A DNA stretch of 64,000 nt from a virus: positions 1 through 64,000 of IMG/VR virus record IMGVR_UViG_3300025127_000020. The stretch is one strand, 5' to 3'. Positions 7,006 through 16,500 of the stretch are shown here, piece by piece. The position numbers were made by a program, and so were the translations under genes. The notes under the pieces are model-generated. The model had not been told where the DNA came from. It saw nothing but the letters and a program-made list of their open reading frames with translations, and made no database searches. The number at the start of each line of letters is the position of its first letter. Position 1 is the stretch's first letter.

Positions 7006-7828
7006 TTGATTCCACCTCTCTAACAAGCTCTTGAATTTGCATAATCTTCTTAATAGCTCTTTCATCTAACTTAGTCTTTTTGAGGCTGTCGAGAAAATTT
7101 AAAACTTCTTTCGTTTTTTCTACCATCTGTTGATCAGAATTAACTTCTTCAAGTTGTAAAGAGTTTTCAACTCTATTACGAAGTCTCTCAATCTCTTCAT
7201 TTAGATATGTCTTTAAAGAGACACCATTGTCAGAAACTGAAAAAATGTAACGAGAAACAACCTTTTGCTGCTCTTCGTGTAGTTTTCCAGCGTAAGTCTT
7301 ATTGAACTTGTTTGTGAAAGTCTTGTAAGCAATCGAATCAATGTGTTCCATGATTTCTTTTTCAGACTTTAACTCTGCACGAGTCATTTCCTCAATAATC
7401 TTATCTTCTAAAAGAATTTTTTCTGTAGCTGGAACATTGTCTGAAAACAACTGCGCAATGGTAGCCATGGTTTTGTAGTTTGGAACAAAATTGTTGTAAA
7501 CACCCTGACCTAATTCTATATTTATTTTTTTAATTAATCTAGATTGTTCAGAGAAAACCTTTTGTTTGCTAATCTTATCTCTGTCCCTTCTAATTTCTGA
7601 TAAAATTCTTCTTGCAAATTTTTCTTCTGCTTCCTTGAGATTTACAATCGTCTTGTAAGTTTGAAGATCTTTGTAAAGAATTCCTCTTTTTTGAAAGTGG
7701 CGCTTAATGATGCTAGCAATTTTTACTTGCCTGTCTTGATCTCCCGCCACAACAGACTTTGCCATCTCTTTAATAAGTGCCTCGAACAAGAAGGCAGTGT
7801 TTCTTTTTTTATTGTGCTTAAACTTCAT
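6998..7828 (-). CDS. Helical protein between portal and protease, candidate scaffold/core protein
   Basis: 276 aa, ATG overlapping the end of the portal gene by 11 bp, AAAGGA upstream. It starts with a very basic stretch (MKFKHNKKRNTAFLFEALIK) and is predicted almost wholly helical, rich in Lys, Glu, Arg and Ile, with a coiled-coil-like C-terminus (LREVESNE end). In T4 this slot holds the small core proteins and the scaffold near gp20 and gp21. No sequence match is claimed; the scaffold or core role is inferred from position and composition. Confidence 0.6.
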   Translation of the reverse strand: MKFKHNKKRNTAFLFEALIKEMAKSVVAGDQDRQVKIASIIKRHFQKRGILYKDLQTYKTIVNLKEAEEKFARRILSEIRRDRDKISKQKVFSEQSRLIKKINIELGQGVYNNFVPNYKTMATIAQLFSDNVPATEKILLEDKIIEEMTRAELKSEKEIMEHIDSIAYKTFTNKFNKTYAGKLHEEQQKVVSRYIFSVSDNGVSLKTYLNEEIERLRNRVENSLQLEEVNSDQQMVEKTKEVLNFLDSLKKTKLDERAIKKIMQIQELVREVESNE

Positions 7829-9758
7829 TGGTTTTCTGTTCCTTTAATTGCTTATTATTCTTCTTTTCGAGGTTCTTAACAAGCGCTTTGACTTCCCAGT
7901 CAGTTAGCTCTTGATTTACCTCAAGAAGCAATTTTTCCTCTTTGTCTGTGTAAGTAGTTTCATTACCTTCGTAAATGCCACGAGAAAGTGTCTTCAGGTC
8001 AGACAATCCAGGCATTGTGTTTCTTGGAGTAAAAGATGCTGTTTCATCTGACCACTTAGACTTAATAGAACGCTTGCGAGCACCCTGCGATCTAGAATCT
8101 ACTTTTTCTGGGTGATAAACCTTGCCTTTGGAACCTGGAGTTAAATAAGCGTCTCTCTTACCTGGGGCTGCAAGCAGTGCTGAATCTGGGTCATCGCCGC
8201 CTTCGTCTCCGCCAAGATCATCACCACCGAGGTCATCACCACCGAGATCATCGCCGCCGAGGTCGTCTCCGCCAAGATCTCCTCCTCCGCCACCGCCTTC
8301 AGGTGGCGCTTCGCCTGCTGCCTCAATAGCTGCGGTAAGTTTAGAGTCGTGAAATAATTCTCTTTCAATTCTAATAACCTCTTCTTCTGTCATCTTGAAA
8401 ATGTTTCTATAAACCCAAGCCTTAGAAAAATAACCTTCAGTTGCAGCATCGGCAATTTCAAATTTTGCCCTTAGATGCTCAAGTTCTTGCATAGCTGCAA
8501 TCTGCGAAGGATTACTTAAAGTTAATTTAAACTTTGTCAGATCTTCTCCCCTGTATCCAAGAGTGTAAAGGTGAATAATTCCTACTTTTTCTAACTCTGC
8601 CACAACTGCTCTCTGAAGTCTCTGGATTGTTCTTGCAAACCTGATGTCTTTTTGAGCCAACGTTGCTTTGTCTTCATCAGCACCTTCCGCTCTAGAGAGA
8701 TAAGACTGAGGAATCTTTAATGCTGCAAACAATTTATCTCTTAAATATTTTACATCGTCGATGTCACCAGTGTAGGTTCCACCTGGGAGTGTGTCGATTC
8801 TTGTGTTTTCGCCACCTCGGATAGGAATAAAATAATCTTCGTCCACAGACAAGGGGTTGTATCTTAAATCAACTCTGCCAGTAGTTTGGTCAATAACTTG
8901 ATTTTTCTTCATCGTTGTTACAACCTTTTGCATGTATTGCTCTACATCCTGTGGAGCTATATTGCCCACATCAACATAGAACGCTCTTCTTTCTGGAGAT
9001 CTTGTTATTCTGTAGCTCATCATAGCGTCTTCTATGAGATGAAGTTGACGCCAAATTCTTCTTGCTGGTTCTAAAATAGATGTCCCGTAAGGTGCATGTT
9101 TATCATTTCCCAAAATTCTAAAGTGTGCAACTTGCCAATTCTCGAAAGTTAAACCAGCAGAGTTCCACTGATATTGAACATAGTTTGGATTTGTCGGATC
9201 TTCACCTTCTAACCTTTCTACTTCTTGCGGAGGCAAAGGAATAAAAGATTTTACGCCAATCTTGTCGTCTAAATCTACATAAAGAAAGTAATCACCATAT
9301 TTGCACATGGTTCTACACCATCCATAGAGATTGAAATCGATGTTTAAAACATTATAGTAAAGTGACTCTAAAGTTGATTTTATTTCTTGGTTTGGGCACT
9401 CAATAGAAAGAATACTAGCCATTTCACTGTGATAGGTCATTTCATCTGCATAAATATCTAGTGAAGATGCAATTATTGGCTCGAACTCCATTTGATCAAA
9501 ATCTATATACCTTTCTCCTCGTAGTCGATTTGCAATAGAATTACTGTTAATTTGTTCAAATGGGTTATATTGGCTTTTTTGAAATTGCTTTCCCGATGCA
9601 GAAGTGAATCTAGTGGCGTAATTATCTAACGCTTGTTTTTTAAATTTTCTTCTGTTTTGCTGCCGTCGATTAACTATCGGTCCAGAGAAAAGCCTTGTTA
9701 ACCTCTTGAAGAGAATTGATTCTTCGTTCTTTATGTTCTGCTTGTTATCTTCTGCCAT
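7818..9758 (-). CDS. Portal vertex protein, T4 gp20-like
   Basis: 646 aa, ATG with AAGGGG upstream. Residues 75-460 contain the gp20 core: MEFEPIIASSLDIYADE, YGDYFLYVDLDDKIGV, APYGTSILEPARRIWRQL, EDAMMSYRITRSPERRAFYV, GGTYTGDIDDVKYLRDKLF and IPQSYLSRAEGADEDKATL. It forms the dodecameric ring through which the terminase packs DNA and onto which the neck docks. An unusual insertion of repeated LGGDD units follows at about residues 490-520. The C-terminal 100 residues are charged and differ from T4. Gene order terminase, portal, protease supports the call. Confidence 0.95.
   Translation of the reverse strand: MAEDNKQNIKNEESILFKRLTRLFSGPIVNRRQQNRRKFKKQALDNYATRFTSASGKQFQKSQYNPFEQINSNSIANRLRGERYIDFDQMEFEPIIASSLDIYADEMTYHSEMASILSIECPNQEIKSTLESLYYNVLNIDFNLYGWCRTMCKYGDYFLYVDLDDKIGVKSFIPLPPQEVERLEGEDPTNPNYVQYQWNSAGLTFENWQVAHFRILGNDKHAPYGTSILEPARRIWRQLHLIEDAMMSYRITRSPERRAFYVDVGNIAPQDVEQYMQKVVTTMKKNQVIDQTTGRVDLRYNPLSVDEDYFIPIRGGENTRIDTLPGGTYTGDIDDVKYLRDKLFAALKIPQSYLSRAEGADEDKATLAQKDIRFARTIQRLQRAVVAELEKVGIIHLYTLGYRGEDLTKFKLTLSNPSQIAAMQELEHLRAKFEIADAATEGYFSKAWVYRNIFKMTEEEVIRIERELFHDSKLTAAIEAAGEAPPEGGGGGGDLGGDDLGGDDLGGDDLGGDDLGGDEGGDDPDSALLAAPGKRDAYLTPGSKGKVYHPEKVDSRSQGARKRSIKSKWSDETASFTPRNTMPGLSDLKTLSRGIYEGNETTYTDKEEKLLLEVNQELTDWEVKALVKNLEKKNNKQLKEQKTNEV
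8191..8297 (-). repeat. 15-bp tandem coding repeat (LGGDD) in portal gene
   Basis: Degenerate 15-bp units encode five successive LGGDD/E pentapeptides after a run of six glycines. Codons differ between units, so the peptide repeat looks maintained at protein level. Confidence 0.8.
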
Positions 9759-9763
9759 CTATT

Positions 9764-11341
9764 TTACCCCTTAAAAAGACCAGGGAAGTTGGTCATTATT
9801 TCTTTCATCTGTTGAACACCGTTTGGTTTTCCATAGTTTACCATACCTGGAATGCTCGTGTTAAGAGTGGTTCTTGAAGTAGTCATCGCTCCAAGTAAAG
9901 CCTTTTTATAGTCAGCGTCTCTTTGATTTGAGACCAACGCTGTATCTCTTACCCAACAAGCAATAGCCATCGACATTACAAGGTCATCGTTGTAACCTCG
10001 CATTGCTTCAGGCTTTCCATTGTTCCACACAAAAGTCTTTAGTTCGTTATAAAGACGATTTGATGTGATAGTAATTAGATCATTTCTTATAAATTCTTCC
10101 AACTTGGCAATAATAAGAGGTCTTGTTTTCATCGAAGTAGTAAAGCCAAGGACAGCCCTACTGTTGGAACGTGCTGCTGAAGAGTCTACATATTCGTGAG
10201 TAGCCTTAACAGAATAATAAATGTTTGGGTAACCCGCTTCTTCCAATTTAGTCAAAACTGCGTAACCAACGTTGTTATTTTCCACTACAAGCAAACAACC
10301 ACCGTAAGTCTTTCCTACATCGGCTAAAAACATAGCGTAGGTGTCTAAATCCACTTTGCCTTGATATTCTGCTGCCTGCGTCATCTGAGTTACATTTATA
10401 ACTTGAAATGCCGAATAGTCTTTACCATCTCCTCGTGCAACGTCTGCTACGAGCAAATAAGATTGTGTTGGGTCGAAGTCTTCCCAGATGTAATAGTTTC
10501 TATCAAACCCCGCTTTGTGTTCTGGATTGCAAACTGTCTTGGACATCTTCTCGATGTCTGCCGTGTTGATGACGGTTTCGCCCGACATATTAAAATTACA
10601 TTCAAGCTCTTGTGCGATTTGTCTTCGGGACATGTTTCTTGTCTCTTTGTCAAACCAAGCGTCGTCCCTGTCTGGGTGGACTTGCCACGGAAGACAAGTG
10701 TGCTTGAAGTCGTTGTTACCTTCTTCGGCATCAACATAAGTTTGGTGAAACCAGTTTCCGACGCCATTGGGTGTTGAGAGAGCGATGCAGCGACCACCAG
10801 TTGATAGTGTAGGATAAAGACCAGTCCACAACTCGTCAAGACCTTCAACGTGCGCTGCCTCGTCAATAACCAAAAGGGATAATGCTTCTGAACGACCAGC
10901 GTCTGATGAAGTAGAAGTTGCTTTGATTTGTGAACCGTTAGACAACTCAAATGAAGTTCTATTGTCAACCGAAATGTTTGCGATTCGCATCCAGTCTGGA
11001 ACATTTCTCATTATGTTCTTTACCTTCTTTACCAAGTTTGCCGCTGTGCCGAACTTCGTAGCCATAACAAGAACATTTTTATCTTTGTGAAAAAGCATCA
11101 TCCAAACAACATAGCCTGCTGTTACAGTTGAGATGCCTAACTGACGTGCTTTTAGAATGATGTTAAAGCGATGGTCGTTGAAGTCTCGGAGTAAGTCGTC
11201 CTGAAAGTCGTAAGTCCTAAATGGGATAGACCCGTGCATTGGGTGAGAAATCTTTGCATAGTTATTTAGGAAATAAACTGGGTCTTTGCCGCATTGAACG
11301 ATTTCTGATAAAATCTTTTTCTTGGTGAGTTGGTAGGTCAT
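9764..11341 (-). CDS. Terminase large subunit, T4 gp17-like
   Basis: 525 aa, ATG at 11341. The N-terminal ATPase has a Walker A-like KARQLGIST (64-72), Walker B LLVIDEAA (156-163, Asp160/Glu161) and the coupling motif ALSTPNG. The C-terminal RNase-H-fold nuclease has LLVADVARGDGKDYSAF (about 293-309), LVVENNNVG and DDLVMSMA, which supply the metal-binding acidic residues. It cuts concatemers and drives DNA into the prohead through the portal encoded just downstream. It is shorter than T4 gp17 (610 aa), mainly at the N-terminus. Confidence 0.95.
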   Translation of the reverse strand: MTYQLTKKKILSEIVQCGKDPVYFLNNYAKISHPMHGSIPFRTYDFQDDLLRDFNDHRFNIILKARQLGISTVTAGYVVWMMLFHKDKNVLVMATKFGTAANLVKKVKNIMRNVPDWMRIANISVDNRTSFELSNGSQIKATSTSSDAGRSEALSLLVIDEAAHVEGLDELWTGLYPTLSTGGRCIALSTPNGVGNWFHQTYVDAEEGNNDFKHTCLPWQVHPDRDDAWFDKETRNMSRRQIAQELECNFNMSGETVINTADIEKMSKTVCNPEHKAGFDRNYYIWEDFDPTQSYLLVADVARGDGKDYSAFQVINVTQMTQAAEYQGKVDLDTYAMFLADVGKTYGGCLLVVENNNVGYAVLTKLEEAGYPNIYYSVKATHEYVDSSAARSNSRAVLGFTTSMKTRPLIIAKLEEFIRNDLITITSNRLYNELKTFVWNNGKPEAMRGYNDDLVMSMAIACWVRDTALVSNQRDADYKKALLGAMTTSRTTLNTSIPGMVNYGKPNGVQQMKEIMTNFPGLFKG

Positions 11342-11349
11342 TTATAAAC

Positions 11350-11559
11350 CTATTCTTGGCTTTCTAGTTCTCTTAGTGCCTTGGTGAGTGCCTCTGCGAT
11401 TTGCTCCTTTGAGAGTTCGTAATCACGAGTAGCTGTCTGGACAAGGTTCTTGAGGTCATTATCAAGATACTTTTCAAAAAGTGCTTCAACATTCTCGTTC
11501 TTGAAAAGCTGAACTTCTTCTTGAATGATTTCTTTCAGTCTTGCTTTTGAAATCTTCAT
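11350..11559 (-). CDS. Small helical protein upstream of terminase
   Basis: 69 aa, ATG with AAGGAAGGA upstream. It is all-helical, with an N-terminal amphipathic start (MKISKARLKEIIQEEVQLF) like those of the 4971-5414 and 63126-63938 products. Position just before the large terminase would fit a small terminase subunit, but it is far shorter than gp16-like proteins and no DNA-binding motif is seen. Left as unknown. Confidence 0.5.
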   Translation of the reverse strand: MKISKARLKEIIQEEVQLFKNENVEALFEKYLDNDLKNLVQTATRDYELSKEQIAEALTKALRELESQE

Positions 11560-12092
11560 TATCCGTCCTTCCTTTTGTCGTTAGGTGCCTTGCCCTTTCT
11601 GCCGAGTTCCAACCATTTCTTGATTGCGTCGTCAACATTGTCAACGGAAGGTTCGCCAACTGCAACAACTGCCTCACCGAGTCCACCAATCTTATAAGGC
11701 TTAGAAGCCTGCACCCAGCACCTGTGAGCACCAACTGTCTGAACAATAGCATCTACGTCAGCATCGGAAGAAAGTGTAAGTGCTGAGCCTGTGACCTTCT
11801 TATATTCTTTTTTAAGGAATGAAGAGATGTCAGACATCATCTGTTCTAAATCACTTTCAAAGCCTTTATCTTTTGCTTCTTTCATTGTGACTTCACCGTG
11901 ATACTTGATCACGAGAGAGTCGCCAGACATTTGAACCTTGAAACCATCCATCACACGCTTGTCTGTGATTGCTACGTCTTCTTCTCTTTTCAAACCAATT
12001 TTGATTGGTTCGCCATTTTCGTCTACTGCGCCGTCGTAAGTGTTTGCCATTACTTGTGAAATGCCTCTTACGATTTCTAAAACATCAGCCAT
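11559..12092 (-). CDS. Unknown protein upstream of terminase
   Basis: 177 aa from the ATG at 12092, chosen because GAGGAG lies seven bases before it; an in-frame start 20 codons upstream lacks a binding site. It is a mixed alpha/beta protein with KVQMSGDSLVIKYHGEVT (72-90), a helical DLEQMMSDISSFLKKEYKKV segment and a basic C-terminal tail (GRKGKAPNDKRKDG). It is coupled with the zinc protein gene upstream and the small helical gene downstream. No family is recognised. Confidence 0.55.
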   Translation of the reverse strand: MADVLEIVRGISQVMANTYDGAVDENGEPIKIGLKREEDVAITDKRVMDGFKVQMSGDSLVIKYHGEVTMKEAKDKGFESDLEQMMSDISSFLKKEYKKVTGSALTLSSDADVDAIVQTVGAHRCWVQASKPYKIGGLGEAVVAVGEPSVDNVDDAIKKWLELGRKGKAPNDKRKDG

Positions 12093-12486
12093 TTTTATTC
12101 TCCTCGTTTGGACGCCATCCAGACTTCCATCGGTCTTCTCGACCTTCAACAAATTCTATGTAACAAGACCAGCAACACTGAAACTTATTCATGTATAAGT
12201 CGTCTCGCTTGTCGAATGAGTAAGTAGAACAAACAGGACAAGTCCTACTACTCTCTTTTTTAAGTAGTTTCTTTGAGACAAAAACACCTTCCGCAACTTC
12301 TACTTTCTCCTGCTTAGCTTCATTCTCTTTTTTCTTCAAAGCTGCTTTCTTTAATTTTTCAAGATGCATCTCTTCTTGTTCATCAGACCAACCTTCGGCA
12401 GGTGATTTAATCGCCTCTTCCCCATATTTTTCTTTTATCTTTTGCTCAATCTTTGCTATAAGATTCCAATCTTTCTTTTCACTCAT
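12085..12486 (-). CDS. Zinc-ribbon protein
   Basis: 133 aa from the ATG at 12486, which overlaps the stop of the preceding lysis-cassette gene (ATGA). The upstream in-frame start lies inside that gene and is not used. Residues 1-75 are a charged helix. Residues 83-108 form a treble-clef or ribbon with CPVC (83-86) and CCWSC (104-108), likely binding one zinc. It could bind nucleic acid or be structural; the role is unknown. Confidence 0.6.
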   Translation of the reverse strand: MSEKKDWNLIAKIEQKIKEKYGEEAIKSPAEGWSDEQEEMHLEKLKKAALKKKENEAKQEKVEVAEGVFVSKKLLKKESSRTCPVCSTYSFDKRDDLYMNKFQCCWSCYIEFVEGREDRWKSGWRPNEENKNG

Positions 12487-12914
12487 CTGTTCACCGCATA
12501 AGTGATTCCAACTGTAGTAATCACTCCCAAAATGAAAGAAGAAATAGCGACGACTGGGGTAAACCAAGATGCATCTCTTTCATGGATAACTTCTTCTAAG
12601 GCTTTGATTCTTTTATTCTTTACATCAACAAATTGAGTTAGCCCATCAATCTCTGCTCTTAAAATAGAAACATCTTTGCTATGAGAAAGTGCCATTGCTT
12701 CTAGGTCTAGCTTACACTTGTTTTCACAAAGATCAATCTTCAAATTTAAATCTGACTCAATCTTTGAAAGAGAATCTTTTGTCAACAATATTCCAGTGAA
12801 TGGTGCTTTCTGACCCTTCTTGACTCCAGTTATTCTAAAATCGCCCTCTTGAGCAATAGACGTGATTGGGGCTACAAACATAGCTATAGACATCAAAATA
12901 GATAGTAGTTTCAA
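12483..12914 (-). CDS. Membrane protein with signal peptide and C-terminal anchor, lysis cassette
   Basis: 143 aa, TTG start with AAGGTG upstream. Residues 1-22 are a signal peptide (MKLLSILMSIAMFVAPITSI). Residues 30-48 hold GQKAPFTGILLTKDSLSKI. Residues 50-112 are coiled coil with a Cys pair (CENKC), and residues 116-138 are a transmembrane segment. Proteins with this APFxGxLL motif sit next to holin/spanin genes in many phages. The order after a holin-like and a spanin-like gene supports a lysis or envelope role, probably spanning the periplasm. The exact function is not known. Confidence 0.65.
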   Translation of the reverse strand: MKLLSILMSIAMFVAPITSIAQEGDFRITGVKKGQKAPFTGILLTKDSLSKIESDLNLKIDLCENKCKLDLEAMALSHSKDVSILRAEIDGLTQFVDVKNKRIKALEEVIHERDASWFTPVVAISSFILGVITTVGITYAVNR

Positions 12915-12915
12915 A

Positions 12916-13281
12916 TTACACCTTCTTTAATCCAAATCTTTTAGCAAAATCATCTGCTACTTCTTCGACGGGTTTATCTTTATTTTCTTCAATAGCTTTT
13001 TTAAGCTCTACCCTATTCTTCTTCTCGATTTGTTTTTCTTTTAGTTTATATTTTTCTTGAAGAACTTGCAAGCCTTTTTTATAATCTTCTAAGATTTTTT
13101 TCTCTTTAGCTCTCGTCTCTTCAAGAATTCTAAGCTGCGTTTCATAGTCTTCCCTCTGAGCCTTCATCATTTCCCTCAAAGATGCTTTGCCGTTATTTCC
13201 TGCAAAGTAACTAAGAACTACTAGAATAGCTCCGAATGGTAACCACCAGTTTGCTTTGAGCCATAGCCAAGCCTTGTGCAT
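12916..13281 (-). CDS. i-spanin-like protein
   Basis: 121 aa, ATG with AGAGGATA upstream, overlapping the end of the holin-like gene. One N-terminal transmembrane segment (NWWLPFGAILVVLSYFAG, 11-28) is followed by an uninterrupted coiled coil rich in Lys/Glu (35-110), the layout of inner-membrane spanin subunits (Rz-type). Spanins disrupt the outer membrane after the wall is cut. No lipoprotein partner embedded in another frame was recognised here. Confidence 0.65.
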   Translation of the reverse strand: MHKAWLWLKANWWLPFGAILVVLSYFAGNNGKASLREMMKAQREDYETQLRILEETRAKEKKILEDYKKGLQVLQEKYKLKEKQIEKKNRVELKKAIEENKDKPVEEVADDFAKRFGLKKV

Positions 13282-13472
13282 TATCCTCTAAGACCTTTCA
13301 CTAAGTCAACAGCAGCCTGTGAGCCGATGTAAACCATTGTCAAAGATGTCCAGTCCGATGAAGAAAGAACTCCGTAAAGTGCAAGACCCGAAGCTGCGAT
13401 CCATGCAAGGAACTTGCGAGAAATAAATCTCTCAACGTGCTTATCAGCGAATGCTTTAATCTGTGTCATCAT
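13281..13472 (-). CDS. Holin-like small membrane protein
   Basis: 63 aa; two adjacent ATGs follow GGAGGA and either may be used. After an amphipathic N-terminus there are two short hydrophobic segments (FLAWIAASGLALYGVL and LTMVYIGSQAAVDLV). The gene is first in the cassette with the spanin-like genes, and a CTATTTA motif lies 29 bp upstream. The size and two-segment layout fit a class II or class III-type holin. Confidence 0.6.
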   Translation of the reverse strand: MMTQIKAFADKHVERFISRKFLAWIAASGLALYGVLSSSDWTSLTMVYIGSQAAVDLVKGLRG

Positions 13473-13500
13473 TTTATCCTCCAGTGGCTTTTGCCATTAG

Positions 13501-13509
13501 AGTAAATAG
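13501..13509 (-). promoter_or_regulatory. Candidate late promoter motif CTATTTACT
   Basis: The coding strand reads TAACTATTTACT immediately after the stop codon of the Mre11-Rad50 gene and 29 bp before the ATG of the lysis cassette. It matches the motif at 3177 in eight of nine bases. Confidence 0.4.
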
Positions 13510-16500
13510 TTACTGATTAACAAAAGCGAACTTATCCTTCTTTTCAATAGAGATTTGTAAATCTACTGAATCTTTCAAGCTGTCCAAGTGTGAGATAAGA
13601 ATCACGTTCTTGAAGTGAGACTTTACCAAGTCTAAGATGCGAATGAAACCTTCCATGTTCTCTTCGTCCAAAGCTGTCCCTGGTTCATCCAAGATAAAAA
13701 TATCTCCGATAGGAAGCGATGACACATTAATAAATGCAAGTCTTATAGCCATTGCAGCAATAGCCTTCTCAGCCCCAGAACCCATCTCTAAGGGGCGTGC
13801 ATCAAACTTTGGATGTTTGATAAGGACGTTAAGTCGTCTTTCATCGTTTTCTAAGAAAACTTCAAAGTTTACGACATTGGCAAGAATCTTGGCTATCTCA
13901 TCATTGATGACTGGAAGCTCTTTCTTGATAATGTCAAGAGACACTCCATTAGACCCCATAGCCTTTTTATAGAGATCATAGGCAGAATAATCTTTCTGTG
14001 CCTTCTGAAGTTCAAACTCATCTTGCTCTATTTCACGAAGAGTAGATTCCCAGTTACCTTGAGTTTTACTCAACTCTATCATCTCCTTTTCACAAGTGGA
14101 GAGCTTGTCTTTTAATTTCTTTTTTTCTAAAACGCTTTCGTTTCTTATTCTTGTCAGTTTTGCAAATTCAGTTATTACTTTTTCGTTCTCCTCAAACAAT
14201 CGAATCTTTTGCTCAGACTCATTTTTTGAATCACGAAGACGAACAATAGTTGTTTTATTCTTAGCTACTTCAAGTTCATGCTTATTAACTTCCTCTTGTT
14301 TTGCTTTTCTTTTGCTAAGCACCTGATCATACTGATCCAAATAGTCTTGAACTTTTTGTGGCTCTAAAGAATTTAAGTTATCAGATGCCGATGTGATATC
14401 ATTCTGTTTTTTCTTTCTTTCCTTCTCAAGCTGCTCTACTTTAGCAACACTTTGATGTGCAGAACTTATAAATTTACAAGAAGGAAATTTGTCACCACAA
14501 GGAACTTGTTCTAATAAAAAAAGTTTTTTATTCGCTCTTTCAATTTCGTCTCTGATTTGACAAGTCTCTTGATTTATGATATCAATCTGTGTCTCTAACT
14601 CTGCGATCTGAATGCTTTTATCATTCCAAGTTTCATAATTAAAAGACTTCATAAATTCATCAATTTTTACTATTACATCTTCGTTGGCGAGAATTATTTT
14701 CTCTAGCGTTGCATTTCTTGTTCTGATAGTTTCTAATTGTGTCTCTTTGTCTTTAATGTTAAATTGTTCAAACTCAATGTCTACAACAGTTTGCACTGGT
14801 GTTGATTCTAACTTTGCCTCTATCTTTGCCATTTCAAGAGAAATCTTTTCAATCTCTTTGCCTATGTTCTTACAATTTATTTCTTGCTCTCGAAGATTTG
14901 CAGTAGCTAATTCAATCTCAGAGAGGGCTTCAGCTTTTCTGAAATCGTTATCTATTGGTCCGCATTTTTCGACAAGATACTTAATCTTGCCATCTAGATC
15001 ACTAGACTCCTCTTTTGCGATCTTAAATTTAGCATCAAATATTTCAAGATCAAGAAACTTAGCAAGAATTTCTTTTCTCTTAGTAGAGCCCTCTGCAATA
15101 AAAGCAAGAGACTCCAGTTGAGATGACAGAGATGTCATCAAGAAATCATCAATAGAACCGAAGAACTTTCTAATGTTTTCATCTGTTTGTGAGCGAGTCT
15201 CTCCATTGAGAGGTGAAGTCTCTTGTGTTGCCAAATCATAAACTGAAAATTCTACGTTAGTTTTTACTTCTTCGGTTTCCTCACCTTTAAGCCTTTTAAT
15301 ATATTTTTCTGCTCTGCGCTCGATAGTGTAATGTCGGTCATCTAGCTCAATGACAACTTTACCCCAGGCTTCCTGCTTGTTCTGATTTACGATGTCAAAA
15401 CTTTTTCTGTTTCGCTTTGATGTAGTGTTGAACATTACCCAAAGTAAACTATCGATAACTGAAGACTTTCCTGTAAAGTTCTTTCCGAAGATTCCGACAA
15501 TGCCTGCAAGTCCGTCAAAGTCAATCTTGTTGCCCTCTCCATAGTTGAAAAGATTGTCCCACTCCAAAGTCTTGATTGACCAACTGATGTTTCTATAGGT
15601 AGATCGTTCTTCGCTTTCAGCTTGAGCATTCACCCTTCTGTTTATCTCAAGAACCTCTTTGAGAACCGCTGCGTCGTCTTCCGTGTCTGACAAATAATCA
15701 TTTAGATACTCTTTTATCAAACGCTCTTGAACTGCCACATCTCGTAGGTTGAATTTTTCAAAGTCCTCTGCTAAGTTGACCTTGGCACGAGAACCTGTAG
15801 CTCTGTTCAAGAAAGTAACAGATTCAGGTCTGAACTTTGTCTTGGCAACGTCAATAGCTTTGCGAACCTTTTCCACTGGAATGGCATGGTTCGTTACGAT
15901 TCTGAGCCTGGCACCCTGTGGCGGGTTAGCGTTTCTTGGCAAGCGACCAGTCTTTGTAAGTTCCACTGTTACAAATGGTCTTGGATTCTTCAAGACGTGA
16001 TGACGAACATCGAAAGTGTCTTTGTCGTCAATGTCCCAAATCAAAAAACCTTTATCGTTAGTTTCGCCGTGATTCTGTTGAACAGTTGAACCACAATAAC
16101 GAACTCGACCTTCAGTGTCTAAAATCTGGTTTGTTTTATGAATGTCTCCAAGAAAAGCAAAGTCGTGACCCTCAAAGATTCCGACATCATCTTCACCATG
16201 GTCCATTACCCAGCCGATGTCTGTCTGAACTCCAGAGATCGCTCCATGATAAAGTGCTATGTTTATTGATGTCTCATTAGATGGAGAAACCCAATTATCT
16301 CTGTCAAAAACAGAGAGAACATTAAAAGTCAGACCCTTCTCTGGAGAAAACTCACCTGAGTTCTTCAAATAGTGAATAGTCTTTTTATCCAACGCATTGA
16401 TGATTGGTGTAAGAGCATCCTGCCTGCTACTATTCTTTAGATTGCCATCGTGATTGCCTGCGATAAGAACCAGGGGTGCAATGTCAGATAAATTATCAAA

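Noticed and set aside
10361-10777. 138-codon plus-strand frame
   Set aside because: It is antisense to the terminase nuclease region, with no binding site or recognisable domain.
13485-13496. TGGC-TTTT-GCCA hairpin before the holin-like gene
   Set aside because: The stem is only 4 bp with no T-run; too weak to call a terminator.
14684-15121. 145-codon plus-strand frame
   Set aside because: It is antisense to the Rad50 coiled coil; the hydrophobic composition is the expected complement of Lys/Glu-rich coding.
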